Assembly: GCF_014203605.1 (NCBI RefSeq)
Contig: NZ_JACHJJ010000037.1
Coordinates: 1 to 52,259 of the forward strand
DNA from: Thiemannella venezuelensis
GTDB taxonomy: Bacteria; Actinomycetota; Actinomycetes; Streptosporangiales; Streptosporangiaceae
Length of the DNA: 52,259 nt
Direction of reading: 5' to 3'
The position numbers and the translations under genes were made by a program. Shown here piece after piece: positions 1-7,629 of the stretch; the first letter of the stretch is position 1; the number at the start of each line of letters is the position of its first letter. The notes under the pieces were generated by a model that had not been told where the DNA came from, did no database searches, and was given only the letters and a program-made list of their open reading frames with translations.

Positions 1-51
1 GCGCCGCACCACCTCGTGGTCGTCCACCAGAACCACCCGGATCACACCCAT
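1..51 (-). CDS. NarL/DevR-type response regulator, N-terminus only
   Basis: Only the first 17 codons lie in the window. They read MGVIRVVLVDDHEVVRR, the start of a receiver domain: a beta-1 hydrophobic strand followed by the acidic DD pair that binds Mg2+. DDHEVVRRG is typical of NarL/FixJ-family regulators, including DevR/DosR. The gene runs off the left edge. The DevS-like kinase at 15767-17464 and the repeated DevR-like boxes make a DevR role likely, but the output domain is not visible here. A near-identical N-terminus with the same promoter recurs at 26740 as a deleted copy. Confidence 0.8.
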   Translation of the reverse strand, partial: MGVIRVVLVDDHEVVRR

Positions 52-108
52 ACCCCTCAGCACCCCTCACCGCCGCCGACCGGACCCCCCGGCCGTTAAG
101 CCATCATC

Positions 109-120
109 TTTCGCGAAAAA
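109..120. promoter_or_regulatory. TTTCGCGAAA palindrome upstream of response regulator
   Basis: A palindromic TTTCGCGAAAAA lies about 60 bp upstream of the response-regulator start. The same element, as TTTTTCGCGAAAAA, sits at the same distance upstream of the deleted copy at 26740. Conservation in both copies suggests a real operator; the binding protein is unknown. Confidence 0.45.
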
Positions 121-228
121 CCATCAAAACACGGACCCCGCCCGAAGAGGCCCGCGGATCACCGTCGACCAGGAACGGATGAGGCCGGTCCGGTCGCCGA
201 TTCTCCCGAAGGCGGTGACGGTCCGGCG

Positions 229-242
229 CGGCCCTTCGTCCC
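229..242 (-). promoter_or_regulatory. DevR-like box, distal, upstream of nitroreductase
   Basis: Read on the minus strand this is GGGAC-GAAG-GGCCG, fitting the 5-4-5 imperfect palindrome found upstream of many genes in this window. It is one of two copies ahead of the gene starting at 368. Confidence 0.5.
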
Positions 243-295
243 GCCGCGGTGTGGCCCTGGACCGCGGCAAGGAGGGCCGGAGGTCTCCGGCCGCC

Positions 296-309
296 GGGAC
301 CTTCGGCCT
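296..309 (+). promoter_or_regulatory. DevR-like box, proximal, upstream of nitroreductase
   Basis: GGGAC-CTTC-GGCCT is a close match to the GGGAC-N4-GTCCC layout of mycobacterial DevR boxes. Its centre lies about 65 bp before the GTG start at 368. Confidence 0.6.
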
Positions 310-367
310 CTGTCGCGGACGCCCGTCCCGCGGTCGGATGAAAGCCGATCCCGGGAGGTGCGGCATC

Positions 368-1306
368 GTGACAACGCATACGGCGCGTCCGGCCGGTCTG
401 AAGCGTCCGCTCGCCGGGCGGTCCGCCTGGCGGCGGCTGGACGGCCTGCAGAACCGCGTGGTCAACCCGGTGGTGCGATGGCTGCTCCGCTCCACGCTGC
501 ACGACCTGCTGAGCGGCTCGGTGCTGCTGCTGACGGTTCGGGGCCGCCGGTCCGGGCGGCAGATCACCGTTCCCGCCGGCTACGTGGAGCGAGACGGAGA
601 ACTGCTGCTGATCAGCCACCGGACGCGGCGGTGGTGGCGCAACCTGCACGACGGGGCGCCGGTCCGCGTGCTGCTACGGGGCCGGGAATGGAACGGCACC
701 GCACGCGCGTCCCTGGAGAGCGGGCGGATCCTGGACACCCTCATGGCGATGGCCGCGGACCGTCCGGCCGGAGCCGCCCGGTCGGCCTGGGCCCGGGACG
801 GGGTAGCGATCCGCATCAGCCTGCGCGCCCCGCTCCCCCGCGCCCGCGCCACCGGCCTGTGGCGGCGCTGGTTCTGCGCCGCCGCGATCGGGGGAACCGC
901 GGGCTTCGCCGTTCCCGCGGTGGTCGCCGCCCTGGTCGCCGACTCCTCCCGGCTCGGACCGCCGCCCCGGGCCGCGCTGATCGTCCTCGCCGGTCTGGGC
1001 GGAGGCGCCGCACTCGGCCTGGCCCAGGCCTGGGCTCTGCGCGCCGCCCTGCCCGCCGTACCGACCCGCGCCTGGGTACGGGCGACCGCGGCCGGCGCGG
1101 GGATCGCCTGGTCGGCCGGCGCGGTACCCGTGCTCCTCGGCGACACCGCGGCGGCCGTCGCCTGGCCGGTTCCCGCCGTCATGGGCGTGACGGCGCTGGC
1201 GTCCATGAGCCTGCTCCAGGTGGCGGTCCTGCGCGGCCGTCATCGCGGCCACCGCCACCGCGCCGGTCCGGATCCTGCGGGCAGGCCCCGGTCCCCGCTG
1301 CCGTGA
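368..1306 (+). CDS. Deazaflavin (F420)-type nitroreductase with membrane tail
   Basis: 312 aa. The first ~150 residues look like the F420-dependent (Ddn-like) split-barrel nitroreductase family: a strand ending in TVRGRRSGR, then a TVPAGYVERDGELLLIS stretch, WWRNL, and APVRVLLRG. The remainder has about four hydrophobic segments (from about residue 165 to 300), an unusual membrane extension for this family. The GTG at 368 is chosen because GGGAGGTG sits 7 nt upstream; the longer frame from 179 lacks a ribosome site and is low-complexity. Two DevR-like boxes precede it, which implies hypoxic induction, as for Ddn-family genes near DosR in mycobacteria. Substrate unknown; F420 use is inferred from family. 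Confidence 0.75.
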   Translation: MTTHTARPAGLKRPLAGRSAWRRLDGLQNRVVNPVVRWLLRSTLHDLLSGSVLLLTVRGRRSGRQITVPAGYVERDGELLLISHRTRRWWRNLHDGAPVRVLLRGREWNGTARASLESGRILDTLMAMAADRPAGAARSAWARDGVAIRISLRAPLPRARATGLWRRWFCAAAIGGTAGFAVPAVVAALVADSSRLGPPPRAALIVLAGLGGGAALGLAQAWALRAALPAVPTRAWVRATAAGAGIAWSAGAVPVLLGDTAAAVAWPVPAVMGVTALASMSLLQVAVLRGRHRGHRHRAGPDPAGRPRSPLP

Positions 1307-1391
1307 CCGGGACACGGTGCGGGCGCGAAGCGCGGCGGGCAGCCGGGAACGCCCCAGCATGGGAGCCGCGCCCCCGCTACGGCTCTACCAC

Positions 1392-1588
1392 GGCACCGGA
1401 CCCGGATCGTCTGCTCCCCGATCCAGACCCTGGCTCTGCCCCGGACCTTCGATCTGGTGCTGCTGATGTCGTTCGTCGTCGAGACCGCCGACGACGACCG
1501 CCTCGGCCGCGAACTCGGCCGGGCCGGACTGACCATCGCCGGATTCCTCGACGACGACCGCGGATGGGTGCGTGCCGTACCCCGCTGA
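1392..1588 (+). other. Possible coding relic, unrecognised
   Basis: This stretch is open in the frame of the preceding gene, right after its stop. It gives a plausible protein tail (DLVLLMSFVVETADDD, then LGRELGRAGLTIAGFLDDDR) with strong GC3 bias. No ribosome site or convincing start is visible; the first ATG is at 1466 and would give 40 aa. It is either the 3' end of a lost gene or a small protein. The rest of 1307-1702 shows nothing recognisable. Confidence 0.3.
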
Positions 1589-1702
1589 CCCACCTGCGCT
1601 CGGACGCCGGCGGGCCCGGCCCGGAACCGCCACCGGGCGTCATGTCCTCAGGCGCCGACCGCGGCCGCTCCACCGAGACGGCCCGTGCGGCCGGACGGCG
1701 GG

Positions 1703-2239
1703 TCAGCGGGGCCAGCCGTCCGGGTTCGAACACGACTCGCGCGAGATCCCCGATCCGGTGTCCGGGAAGCCCCCGTAACGCTCCTCGTACAGGTGGGCGA
1801 AGAAGTAGCACATCTCCTCGCATTCGGCGTCCGGCACCGCCTTCCGCGGATCGGCCGCCACCGCGGCGTGGAAATCGCGGCCCATCGCGACGATGAAGCC
1901 GCGCGCGTAGAGGAAGCCGTCATCGGAGCCGTCGGTGACCGCGTGGACGTCCGCGCGGTCGATGTCATGGAGCTTGCGCTCGGCCACCCGGTCGAGCGCC
2001 GTCAGCTCCTCCGCCGACAGCCCCTCGCCGAGGGAGGCGAGGTTGCCCAGGAAGTCCTCCAGAGCGGCTTCGACCAAGGAGAACGGCGGCACGCCGTGAA
2101 GCTCCTCGTCAGCGTCGGGCGTGCGATGCGCCAGCGCCCGCCGCGCCTGGCCGACGTCCGCCCCCAGGGGTGCCCACGCCGCCTCCACCAGGTCCCAGAA
2201 ACGTTGCTCGTCCCCCGCCGGGAGCTGCCGGTCCTTCAC
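1703..2239 (-). CDS. DUF4240-like protein
   Basis: 178 aa, soluble and acidic. The N-terminus (RFWDLVEAAW), central GFLYARGFIVAMG and MCYFFAHLYEERYG segments suggest the DUF4240 family, whose function is unknown. The start is a GTG preceded by an AGAGG-like site. No signal peptide or membrane segment. It is transcribed away from the arsenic genes that begin at 2382, so it probably has its own promoter within the short divergent gap. Confidence is good that it is a real gene, moderate on the family. Confidence 0.7.
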   Translation of the reverse strand: MKDRQLPAGDEQRFWDLVEAAWAPLGADVGQARRALAHRTPDADEELHGVPPFSLVEAALEDFLGNLASLGEGLSAEELTALDRVAERKLHDIDRADVHAVTDGSDDGFLYARGFIVAMGRDFHAAVAADPRKAVPDAECEEMCYFFAHLYEERYGGFPDTGSGISRESCSNPDGWPR

Positions 2240-2319
2240 CTTCGCCGCCTCTCTGACCTGTCCTGCGATCTGTGCCGATCACACAATCAGAAGGCACCGA
2301 CAATGGCCGGCAACCCATC

Positions 2320-2340
2320 GACATATGTCAATATAGATGC
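2320..2340. promoter_or_regulatory. ArsR-type operator
   Basis: A perfect GACATATGTC palindrome (2320-2329) is followed by AATATAGAT, an A+T-rich island in very GC-rich DNA just upstream of arsR. SmtB/ArsR repressors bind such imperfect ATA-rich dyads. An ATG at 2337 lies inside it and is therefore an unlikely start. Confidence 0.55.
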
Positions 2341-2381
2341 TGGACGAAGCCGTCGGAGCGCCGCCCTGGGCAGGGAGAACG

Positions 2382-2738
2382 ATGGAACCACTGGAGCTGC
2401 TGGAGTGCTGTGCGCCGCTGGCGCGCGAACCGATCGACGCCGAGCGGTCGACCGCCGTGGCGCGGGTGTTCAAGGCGCTGGGCGATCCGGTACGGCTGCG
2501 CATCATGTCGATCGTGGCCAGCCACGCCGACGGCGAGGCGTGCGTGTGCGACCTGACCGCGGCCTTCGAGTTGTCCCAGCCCACCATCAGCCACCACCTC
2601 AAGGTGCTCAAAGAGGTCGGGCTGCTCACCTCCGAGCGACGCGCCTCCTGGGTGTACTACCGGGTGGTGCCCGAGCGGCTGGCCGAGCTGTCGGCCCTGC
2701 TGAGCCTGCCCGCCGGCACGGCCGGAGCGGCCGCGTGA
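2382..2738 (+). CDS. arsR: ArsR-family metalloregulatory repressor
   Basis: 118 aa winged-helix repressor. ALGDPVRLRIM opens the DNA-binding domain, and ACVCDLT carries the two cysteines of the classical ArsR arsenite site. TISHHLKVLKEVGLL is the recognition helix and WVYYRV the wing. A further Cys-Cys pair near the N-terminus (LLECCAPLA) could supply more thiol ligands. ATG 2382 is chosen over ATG 2337 because GGGAG lies 5 nt upstream and 2337 falls in the operator. It is translationally coupled to the aquaporin gene by a GTGA overlap. It should release DNA when As(III) or Sb(III) binds. Confidence 0.85.
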   Translation: MEPLELLECCAPLAREPIDAERSTAVARVFKALGDPVRLRIMSIVASHADGEACVCDLTAAFELSQPTISHHLKVLKEVGLLTSERRASWVYYRVVPERLAELSALLSLPAGTAGAAA

Positions 2739-3463
2739 CTCCGCTGCCGCGCCGGCTCCTGGCCGAGTTCCTGGGCACCGCTCTGCTGGTGGCGGTGGTG
2801 GTCGGCTCGGGGATCGCGGCACAGACCCTGTCCCCGGACGATGCGGGACTGCAGCTGCTGGAGAACGCTCTGGCCACGGTGCTCGGCCTGGGTGTACTGA
2901 TCGTCGTGCTCGGGCCGGTCTCCGGCGCGCACTTCAACCCGGTGGTCTCGGCCGCCGAGTGGTGGCAGTCGCGCGGCTCCGGCACCGGGCTGGGCACCCG
3001 CGAGCTGGCCGCCTACGTGATCGCCCAGAGCGGTGGTGCGATCGGCGGGGCGGTGCTGGCCAACACCATGTTCGCCAGACCCGCGGTCAGCTGGGCGGCG
3101 ACCGAGCGGGCCGCCGCCCACCTGTGGCTGGGCGAGGTCGTGGCCACCGCGGGCCTGGTCCTGGTCGTCTTCTGCCTGGTGCGGACCGGCCGCACCGCGG
3201 TCGCCCCGGCGGCGGTGGCCGGATACATCGGCGCGGCCTACTGGTTCACCTCCTCCACCGCCTTCGCCAACCCCGCCGTCACGGTCGGGCGGGCGTTCTC
3301 CGACTCCTTCGCCGGCATCGCCCCGGCCTCGGTGCCCGCCTTCGTCGCCGCGCAGCTGGCCGGCGGGGTGATCGGCCTGCTGCTGGTGGCCGGATTGTTC
3401 GGCCGTGCTCCGGCGGGCCGGGACCAGGAGGCGGTCATGCCGCATCCGGCGTCGCGGTCGTGA
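2735..3463 (+). CDS. Aquaporin-family channel (arsenite-type context)
   Basis: 242 aa MIP-family membrane protein with six predicted helices and the two half-helix motifs: HFNPVVS (NPV, first) and FANPAVT (NPA, second). GTG start overlaps the arsR stop by 4 bp (GTGA). Its place between arsR and arsC, with no ArsB or Acr3 pump nearby, matches ars operons in which an aquaglyceroporin (AqpS type) lets As(III) made by ArsC leave the cell down its gradient. The first NPA box is altered to NPV, which may widen selectivity. Specific arsenite transport is inferred from context. Confidence 0.8.
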   Translation: MTPLPRRLLAEFLGTALLVAVVVGSGIAAQTLSPDDAGLQLLENALATVLGLGVLIVVLGPVSGAHFNPVVSAAEWWQSRGSGTGLGTRELAAYVIAQSGGAIGGAVLANTMFARPAVSWAATERAAAHLWLGEVVATAGLVLVVFCLVRTGRTAVAPAAVAGYIGAAYWFTSSTAFANPAVTVGRAFSDSFAGIAPASVPAFVAAQLAGGVIGLLLVAGLFGRAPAGRDQEAVMPHPASRS

Positions 3464-3521
3464 CCGGCCGGACCCGTCTTCACCCGCCGCACCCGGCGGC
3501 CTGCGGAAAGGACTGCGAGAG

Positions 3522-3926
3522 ATGAGCGACAAGCCCAGCGTGCTGTTCGTGTGCGTGCACAACGCCGGACGTTCCCAGATGGCCGCCGGCTGGCTGGCCC
3601 ATCTGGCCGGAGACGCGATCGAGGTCCGCTCGGCCGGGTCCGCGCCCGCCGAGACGATCAACCCCGTCGCCGTGCGGGCGATGGCCGAGGTCGGCGTCGA
3701 CATCACCGGCGCGCGTCCGAAGATCCTCACCACCGAGGCGGTCCAGGACTCCGACGCGGTGATCACCATGGGCTGCGGGGACGCCTGCCCGTTCTTCCCG
3801 GGCAAGCGGTACGAGGACTGGAAGCTGGCGGACCCGGCCGGCCAGGGCATCGAGGCGGTGCGGCCGATCCGCGATGAGATCCGCACCCGCGTCGAGAAGC
3901 TGATCGCCGACCTGCTGCCCGCCTGA
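3522..3926 (+). CDS. arsC: Arsenate reductase, low-MW phosphatase fold
   Basis: 134 aa. The phosphatase loop is C11-VHNAG-R17-S (CX5R), with C11 as nucleophile. C85 and C89 in MGCGDACPFFPG are candidate resolving cysteines, followed by the conserved YEDWKLADP. It reduces As(V) to As(III) in the cytoplasm; actinobacterial relatives use mycothiol/mycoredoxin or thioredoxin as electron donor, and the sequence does not settle which. A GGAAAGGA site precedes the ATG by about 10 nt. It is third in the arsR-channel-arsC operon and converges on the second arsR. Confidence 0.88.
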   Translation: MSDKPSVLFVCVHNAGRSQMAAGWLAHLAGDAIEVRSAGSAPAETINPVAVRAMAEVGVDITGARPKILTTEAVQDSDAVITMGCGDACPFFPGKRYEDWKLADPAGQGIEAVRPIRDEIRTRVEKLIADLLPA

Positions 3927-3980
3927 CGCCGCCGTCCGCGGTCCTCTCACCCGGTGCGGCCCGCGGGGCGGACGCGCCGG

Positions 3981-4370
3981 TCACGGGTGCGGTCGTACGA
4001 GGGTGAGCTCCAGGTCGGCCGGGCGGCCGGGAGCCGGTTCGCCCAGCGGCGCGAACAGGGCGCCGAGCCTGTTCACCGCCGCGGGGACGATCCGGTAGTA
4101 GACCCACGTACCACGCCGCTCGCCATCGATCAACCCCGCGGTGCGCAGCACCTTGAGATGGTGGGAGATGGTGGGAGCGGTCAGCTCGAAGGCGTCGGTC
4201 AGGTCGCACACGCACGCCTCGCCGCCCGCATGCGAGCCGATCATCGACAGCAGGCGCAGCCGGACCGGGTCGGCGACCGCCTTGAGCAGCACCGCCAGCT
4301 CGGCCGCCTCGCCCTCGCCCAGCGGCTCACGGGCGATCGGCGCGCAGCACTGAATCGTGACGGCGGTCAT
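3981..4370 (-). CDS. arsR: Second ArsR-family repressor
   Basis: 129 aa, clearly paralogous to the repressor at 2382: the N-terminal CCAPIAREPL, VADPVRLRLL, EACVCDLT metal site, ISHHLKVLRTAGLI and WVYYRI all recur. The ATG follows AAGGGG at good spacing. It has a different, TTAGA-type operator just upstream and probably represses itself. No other gene on its strand follows closely, so the wider target is unknown; the convergent ars operon is the obvious candidate. Confidence 0.85.
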   Translation of the reverse strand: MTAVTIQCCAPIAREPLGEGEAAELAVLLKAVADPVRLRLLSMIGSHAGGEACVCDLTDAFELTAPTISHHLKVLRTAGLIDGERRGTWVYYRIVPAAVNRLGALFAPLGEPAPGRPADLELTLVRPHP

Positions 4371-4384
4371 GCGTAGCCCCTTAC

Positions 4385-4400
4385 TTAGAGATTCATCTAA
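4385..4400. promoter_or_regulatory. ArsR-type operator, TTAGA dyad
   Basis: TTAGA-GATTCA-TCTAA is an inverted repeat 15 bp upstream of the second arsR start, between it and any -10 region. Its sequence differs from the GACATATGTC operator of the first arsR, which suggests the two repressors do not simply share sites. The rest of 4401-4630 shows nothing recognisable. Confidence 0.6.
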
Positions 4401-4630
4401 ATCATAGGCGATGGCAGGCGGCCGGGACCAAGCCCGCGGTCGTGCAGCCGGTGCCGCCGCGCCCACATCTCAGCCGGGCACGCCGCCGGTCGGCCTCCTC
4501 GCGGCGGCAAGCCCTCGGGACCCCTCGGGGCACGGAAGGGGCGTGTCCGCTGCACGGGCTCCCCTCCGGCGGCGCGGGGATCCCGCCACCGGAGAGTCCT
4601 GCCGGAGAGGTCCGCGGTCCGGGCGGAAGG

Positions 4631-5305
4631 TCACGGGTGGTGCCGGATGCGGCGGCCGGACACCTCAGCGGGAATGATCTTGACGTAGAGGTCGCGTTCG
4701 CCGCCCACCCAGGACTGCACGCCCGCCGCCTGCACGACCGCCTGCTCCTCGGCGGAGGTGACCAGGTGCGCGCCGCCCCGGATGAGCACGCTCCAACCCT
4801 CCCGGCCGGGGTCGTCGATCCGGTCGACCTCGAAGGCGACCTTGAACTCGACGCCTTCCACGCCGGTGCGCAGGTTCTCGTCGAACGGGCCGCCGGCGGC
4901 GGTGCGGAAGACCACGGCGTTGTCGTGCAGCAGGTAGTTGACCGGCAGGATCGCCGGCCCGCCGCCGTCGTCGAAGGCCACCCGGCCGACCCCGCCGGGG
5001 AAGATCAGATGCAGGCACTCGTTGGGATCGAGCCTCTCCAGCGAGGGCTTGTCGGCGGCGGAACCGCGCCCGGGCGGCAGCTCGACCGTGCCGCCGAGCA
5101 GTTCCTCGGGGGTCGTCTCCAGGGCGGCGGCCAGGCTCTGCACGGTCTCACTGGTCGGGGACGCCGCGGTCTCCTCCAGGTAGGCGAGGTAACCGGTGTC
5201 GATCCCGGCGCGCTCGGCCAGCTGCTCACGGCTGAGGCCGAGGTCCCCCCGCCGCGCGCCGACCCGCCTGCCGAGGTCGCCCGGGGCCGTGGTGTGTTCG
5301 CTCAT
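4631..5305 (-). CDS. HTH (XRE) plus PNPOx-like flavin domain protein
   Basis: 224 aa. Residues ~8-75 form a lambda-repressor-type helix-turn-helix (LGLSREQLAERAGIDTGYLAYLE). Residues ~90-220 form a pyridoxamine 5'-phosphate oxidase-like split barrel (GVGRVAFDDG, PAILPVNYLLHDNAVVFRT, VEFKVAFEVDRID, GWSVLIRGGA). This HTH-PNPOx fusion is recurrent in actinobacterial stress islands. GGGAGAAG lies directly upstream of the ATG. A related stand-alone PNPOx protein is encoded at 26962. It may bind flavin or F420; no ligand can be assigned from sequence. No clear DevR-like box was found upstream. Confidence 0.8.
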   Translation of the reverse strand: MSEHTTAPGDLGRRVGARRGDLGLSREQLAERAGIDTGYLAYLEETAASPTSETVQSLAAALETTPEELLGGTVELPPGRGSAADKPSLERLDPNECLHLIFPGGVGRVAFDDGGGPAILPVNYLLHDNAVVFRTAAGGPFDENLRTGVEGVEFKVAFEVDRIDDPGREGWSVLIRGGAHLVTSAEEQAVVQAAGVQSWVGGERDLYVKIIPAEVSGRRIRHHP

Positions 5306-5477
5306 GGACTTCTCCCAGTGGAAATACGGAAAACCAGCTCGGATTCGGATTCCTTCAGAGGTTCGGCGCACCCTGATCCGGATCTCCCCCGGGGCGGGGA
5401 ACTCTAACCGGTGGGATGCCCGGCCCGGACGGCTCCGGGAGCCCTCCCGTCTCAAACGAGCGGCACGGGCTCGATGT

Positions 5478-5905
5478 TCATCGCTCCTCCCGGCGGGGCC
5501 GGACGACGGCGACCGGGCAGTGCGCGCGGTGCAGCACACCGTGGCCGACCGAGCCCAGCACCGCCGAGCCGTACGGGCCTCGTCCTCGAAGAGCCCCTCC
5601 AGCACCGGGCCGTAGCCCAGGATGCAAGCGGAGAACACCGGCATCTGCCAGGCGTGGATCGCCCGCAGCCGGACTCCGCGCAGCCCGGCCAGGCCGAGTC
5701 CCACCGAGCCGAGCACCAGTCCGGCGAAGCCGCCGACGCCCCTGCTGCCGACCGCGATCGTGCCGGCCCGCTCGGATTCGCTCTTCAGCGTCCCGACCAC
5801 CGTCTTCAGTGCCGCGCCGCCGCGCGCGGCGTCCTCGGCCGCCCATTCCACCGCCGCCAGCGCGGGCGCGGATCCGTCGACGCCGGCAACGATCAGTCCG
5901 GCCAT
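5478..5905 (-). pseudogene. Collapsed tandem universal stress protein
   Basis: The start is intact: GGGAGGAGG site, then MAGLIVAGVDGS and a normal first-domain opening. The ATP-loop GSRGVGGFAGLVLGSVG is reached early and then jumps directly to VRLRAIHAWQMPVF, which belongs to the start of a second USP domain. After LEGLFEDEARTA the frame slips: the true tail (VLGSVGHGVLHRAHCPVAVVRP, ending at 5478) is in another frame. A full tandem USP, such as those at 17666 and 18811, has about 290 residues; this has about 140. At least two internal deletions and one frameshift are needed. Its promoter and DevR-like box look intact. Confidence 0.8.
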
Positions 5906-5997
5906 GACCGGCCTCCTCCCAGAGGATCCCTTTACCTTCGCCTCCATCGCACACCCGCAGGAGAGTCCCGGGCACCGGCCGAACGTCACCTGCCGCA

Positions 5998-6011
5998 AGG
6001 ACCGACGTCTC
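5998..6011. promoter_or_regulatory. DevR-like box upstream of collapsed USP
   Basis: AGGAC-CGAC-GTCTC fits the recurrent 5-4-5 palindrome. It lies about 95 bp upstream of the USP pseudogene start, showing that the dead gene still carries a regulatory site of the same type as its live relatives. Confidence 0.5.
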
Positions 6012-6098
6012 CCGCGGATGCCTGCGCGAGCCCATGGCCGGCAGGCCCGCCCCGGCACCGGCCCGCCGTCCGGGTAAGGCAGGGCGACCACCCCTCCA

Positions 6099-6119
6099 TT
6101 AATTAGGAATCCTGCCCAA
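6099..6119. promoter_or_regulatory. Operator-like A+T island, distal, sugar operon
   Basis: TTAATTAGGAATCCTGCCCAA contains TTAGGAATCCT, sharing TTAGGAA with the proximal site at 6209. It is upstream of the sugar operon and is a candidate second site for the ROK regulator encoded at its 3' end. Confidence 0.4.
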
Positions 6120-6169
6120 GCGGTTGCGGGACGCAGTGAACAGGTGACGTCACGAGTTGATTTCGAGAC

Positions 6170-6198
6170 TTGACCGCATCGATGGACCCACCTACCGT
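6170..6198 (+). promoter_or_regulatory. Candidate sigma-70 promoter of sugar operon
   Basis: TTGACC (6170-6175) and TACCGT (6193-6198) are separated by 17 bp. This is the best -35/-10 pair before the operon. The operator-like repeat at 6209-6225 begins 10 bp downstream, where a repressor would block initiation. Confidence 0.4.
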
Positions 6199-6208
6199 CC
6201 TTCTTGAG

Positions 6209-6225
6209 TTAGGAAACCTTACTAA
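6209..6225. promoter_or_regulatory. ROK-type operator candidate
   Basis: TTAGGAAACCTTACTAA is an imperfect inverted repeat (TTAG...CTAA) in an A+T-rich patch 49 bp before the first gene of the operon. It resembles TTAGGAAA-type dyads commonly assigned to actinobacterial ROK sugar repressors. Binding by the ROK protein at 12377 is inferred. Confidence 0.5.
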
Positions 6226-6273
6226 TACTCTGGCGGACGACGAACCCCCCACACCAGCCCATAGGAGACCCTC

Positions 6274-7629
6274 GTGCGCTTCGTCCCTCTCGCGGCGGCC
6301 GGGTTGCTGGCCCTGTCGCTGACCGCGTGCACCGCGGGCAAGGAGGCGCCGCCGCCGCTCGGCGCCCAGCCCGGACCCACCGCGAACGGCACCGGCCCGG
6401 CCGCCGACGCGCTGCCCCCCGCCACGCTGGAGCTGTGGCACGGCTTCTCCACCGACGTCGAGACGAAGGCGTTCGAGGAGGCGGTCGCGGGCTTCACGAA
6501 GAAGTTCCCGCAGATCAAGGTCACGATGAAGAAGGGCGTCCAGGACGACCGGATCACCCAGGCGATCCGCGGCGGCAAGGCGCCCGACGTGGCGGCCTCG
6601 TTCACCACCGACAACGTCGCCCAGTGGTGCAAGAGCGGCGCGTTCCAGAACCTCACCCCGGTCATCGAGCAGGACGGCATCGACCTGGGCGTGCTGCCGG
6701 CCGCGTCCCGTGCGTACACCGAGTTCGAGGGCAAGCGGTGCATGATGCCGCTGCTCGCGGACGCGTACGGGCTGTACTACAACAAGGCGCTCATGAAGGG
6801 CGCGCAGCCGCCGAAGACCTTGTCGGAGCTGACCGAGCTGACCAAGAAGCTCACGGTCCGCGACGCCGACGGGAACATCGAGGTCGCCGGGTTCATCCCG
6901 AGCTTCCAGTACTACGAGAACTCCCCCAGCCACCTCGGCCCCATGGTCGGCGCGAAGTGGTACAACGACGACGGCACCTCGGCCATCGGCTCCGACCCGG
7001 CGTGGAAGCAGCTCCTGCGCTGGCAGAAGGAACTGGTCGACTGGTACGGCTACGACAAGCTGGAGAAGTTCCGCAAGGGACTGGGCGACGAGTGGGGCGC
7101 CGAGCACCCGTTCTTCGAGGGCAAGGTCGCGATGATCCTCGACGGCGAGTGGCGCAACGCCATGATCGCCAACGACCCCGACGCCAAGGACATGGACTAC
7201 GGCACCGCCCCGCTGCCCGTCGCCGACGACAAGCCCGACCTGTACGGCAGCGGCTTCACCGCCGGCACCGTGATCGGCGTGCCGAGAGGCGCCGCGCACC
7301 CGCAGCACGCCTGGGAGCTGGTCAAGCACCTCACCACCGACACCGGGTCGCTGGTGACGCTGTCGAACGCGCTGCGCAACGTGCCGACCACCAGGGCCGC
7401 CATGGAGCACCCGGACCTGGCCAGGGACGACGACTTCGCCACGTTCCTCGGCATCTTCACCCATCCCAAGACCTCGACGCTGCCGGCCAACGTCAACAGC
7501 GTCTTCAACCAGGACGCCTTCTCCACCTTCCTCACCCAGTGGGAGAAGGGCGCGGTCAAGGACCTCGACGCCGGCCTGGCCGGGGTGGACAAGCGGATCG
7601 ACGACAAGCTGAAGCTCTCCGGGGGCTGA
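6274..7629 (+). CDS. CUT1 sugar ABC transporter binding lipoprotein
   Basis: 451 aa extracellular solute-binding protein (family 1). The signal peptide ends in a lipobox LTAC with lipid-modified C19; a Gly/Pro-rich linker follows. The mature start LELWHGFSTDVETKAFEEAVAGF is typical of oligosaccharide-binding proteins, and later ADAYGLYYNKALM and FFEGKVAMILDGEW are family hallmarks. GTG start with GGAG about 7 nt upstream. It heads the operon and the next gene overlaps its stop (ATGA). The bound sugar is unknown; the downstream GH9 enzyme and kinase suggest a beta-linked glucosamine or glucose oligosaccharide. Confidence 0.9.
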   Translation: MRFVPLAAAGLLALSLTACTAGKEAPPPLGAQPGPTANGTGPAADALPPATLELWHGFSTDVETKAFEEAVAGFTKKFPQIKVTMKKGVQDDRITQAIRGGKAPDVAASFTTDNVAQWCKSGAFQNLTPVIEQDGIDLGVLPAASRAYTEFEGKRCMMPLLADAYGLYYNKALMKGAQPPKTLSELTELTKKLTVRDADGNIEVAGFIPSFQYYENSPSHLGPMVGAKWYNDDGTSAIGSDPAWKQLLRWQKELVDWYGYDKLEKFRKGLGDEWGAEHPFFEGKVAMILDGEWRNAMIANDPDAKDMDYGTAPLPVADDKPDLYGSGFTAGTVIGVPRGAAHPQHAWELVKHLTTDTGSLVTLSNALRNVPTTRAAMEHPDLARDDDFATFLGIFTHPKTSTLPANVNSVFNQDAFSTFLTQWEKGAVKDLDAGLAGVDKRIDDKLKLSGG

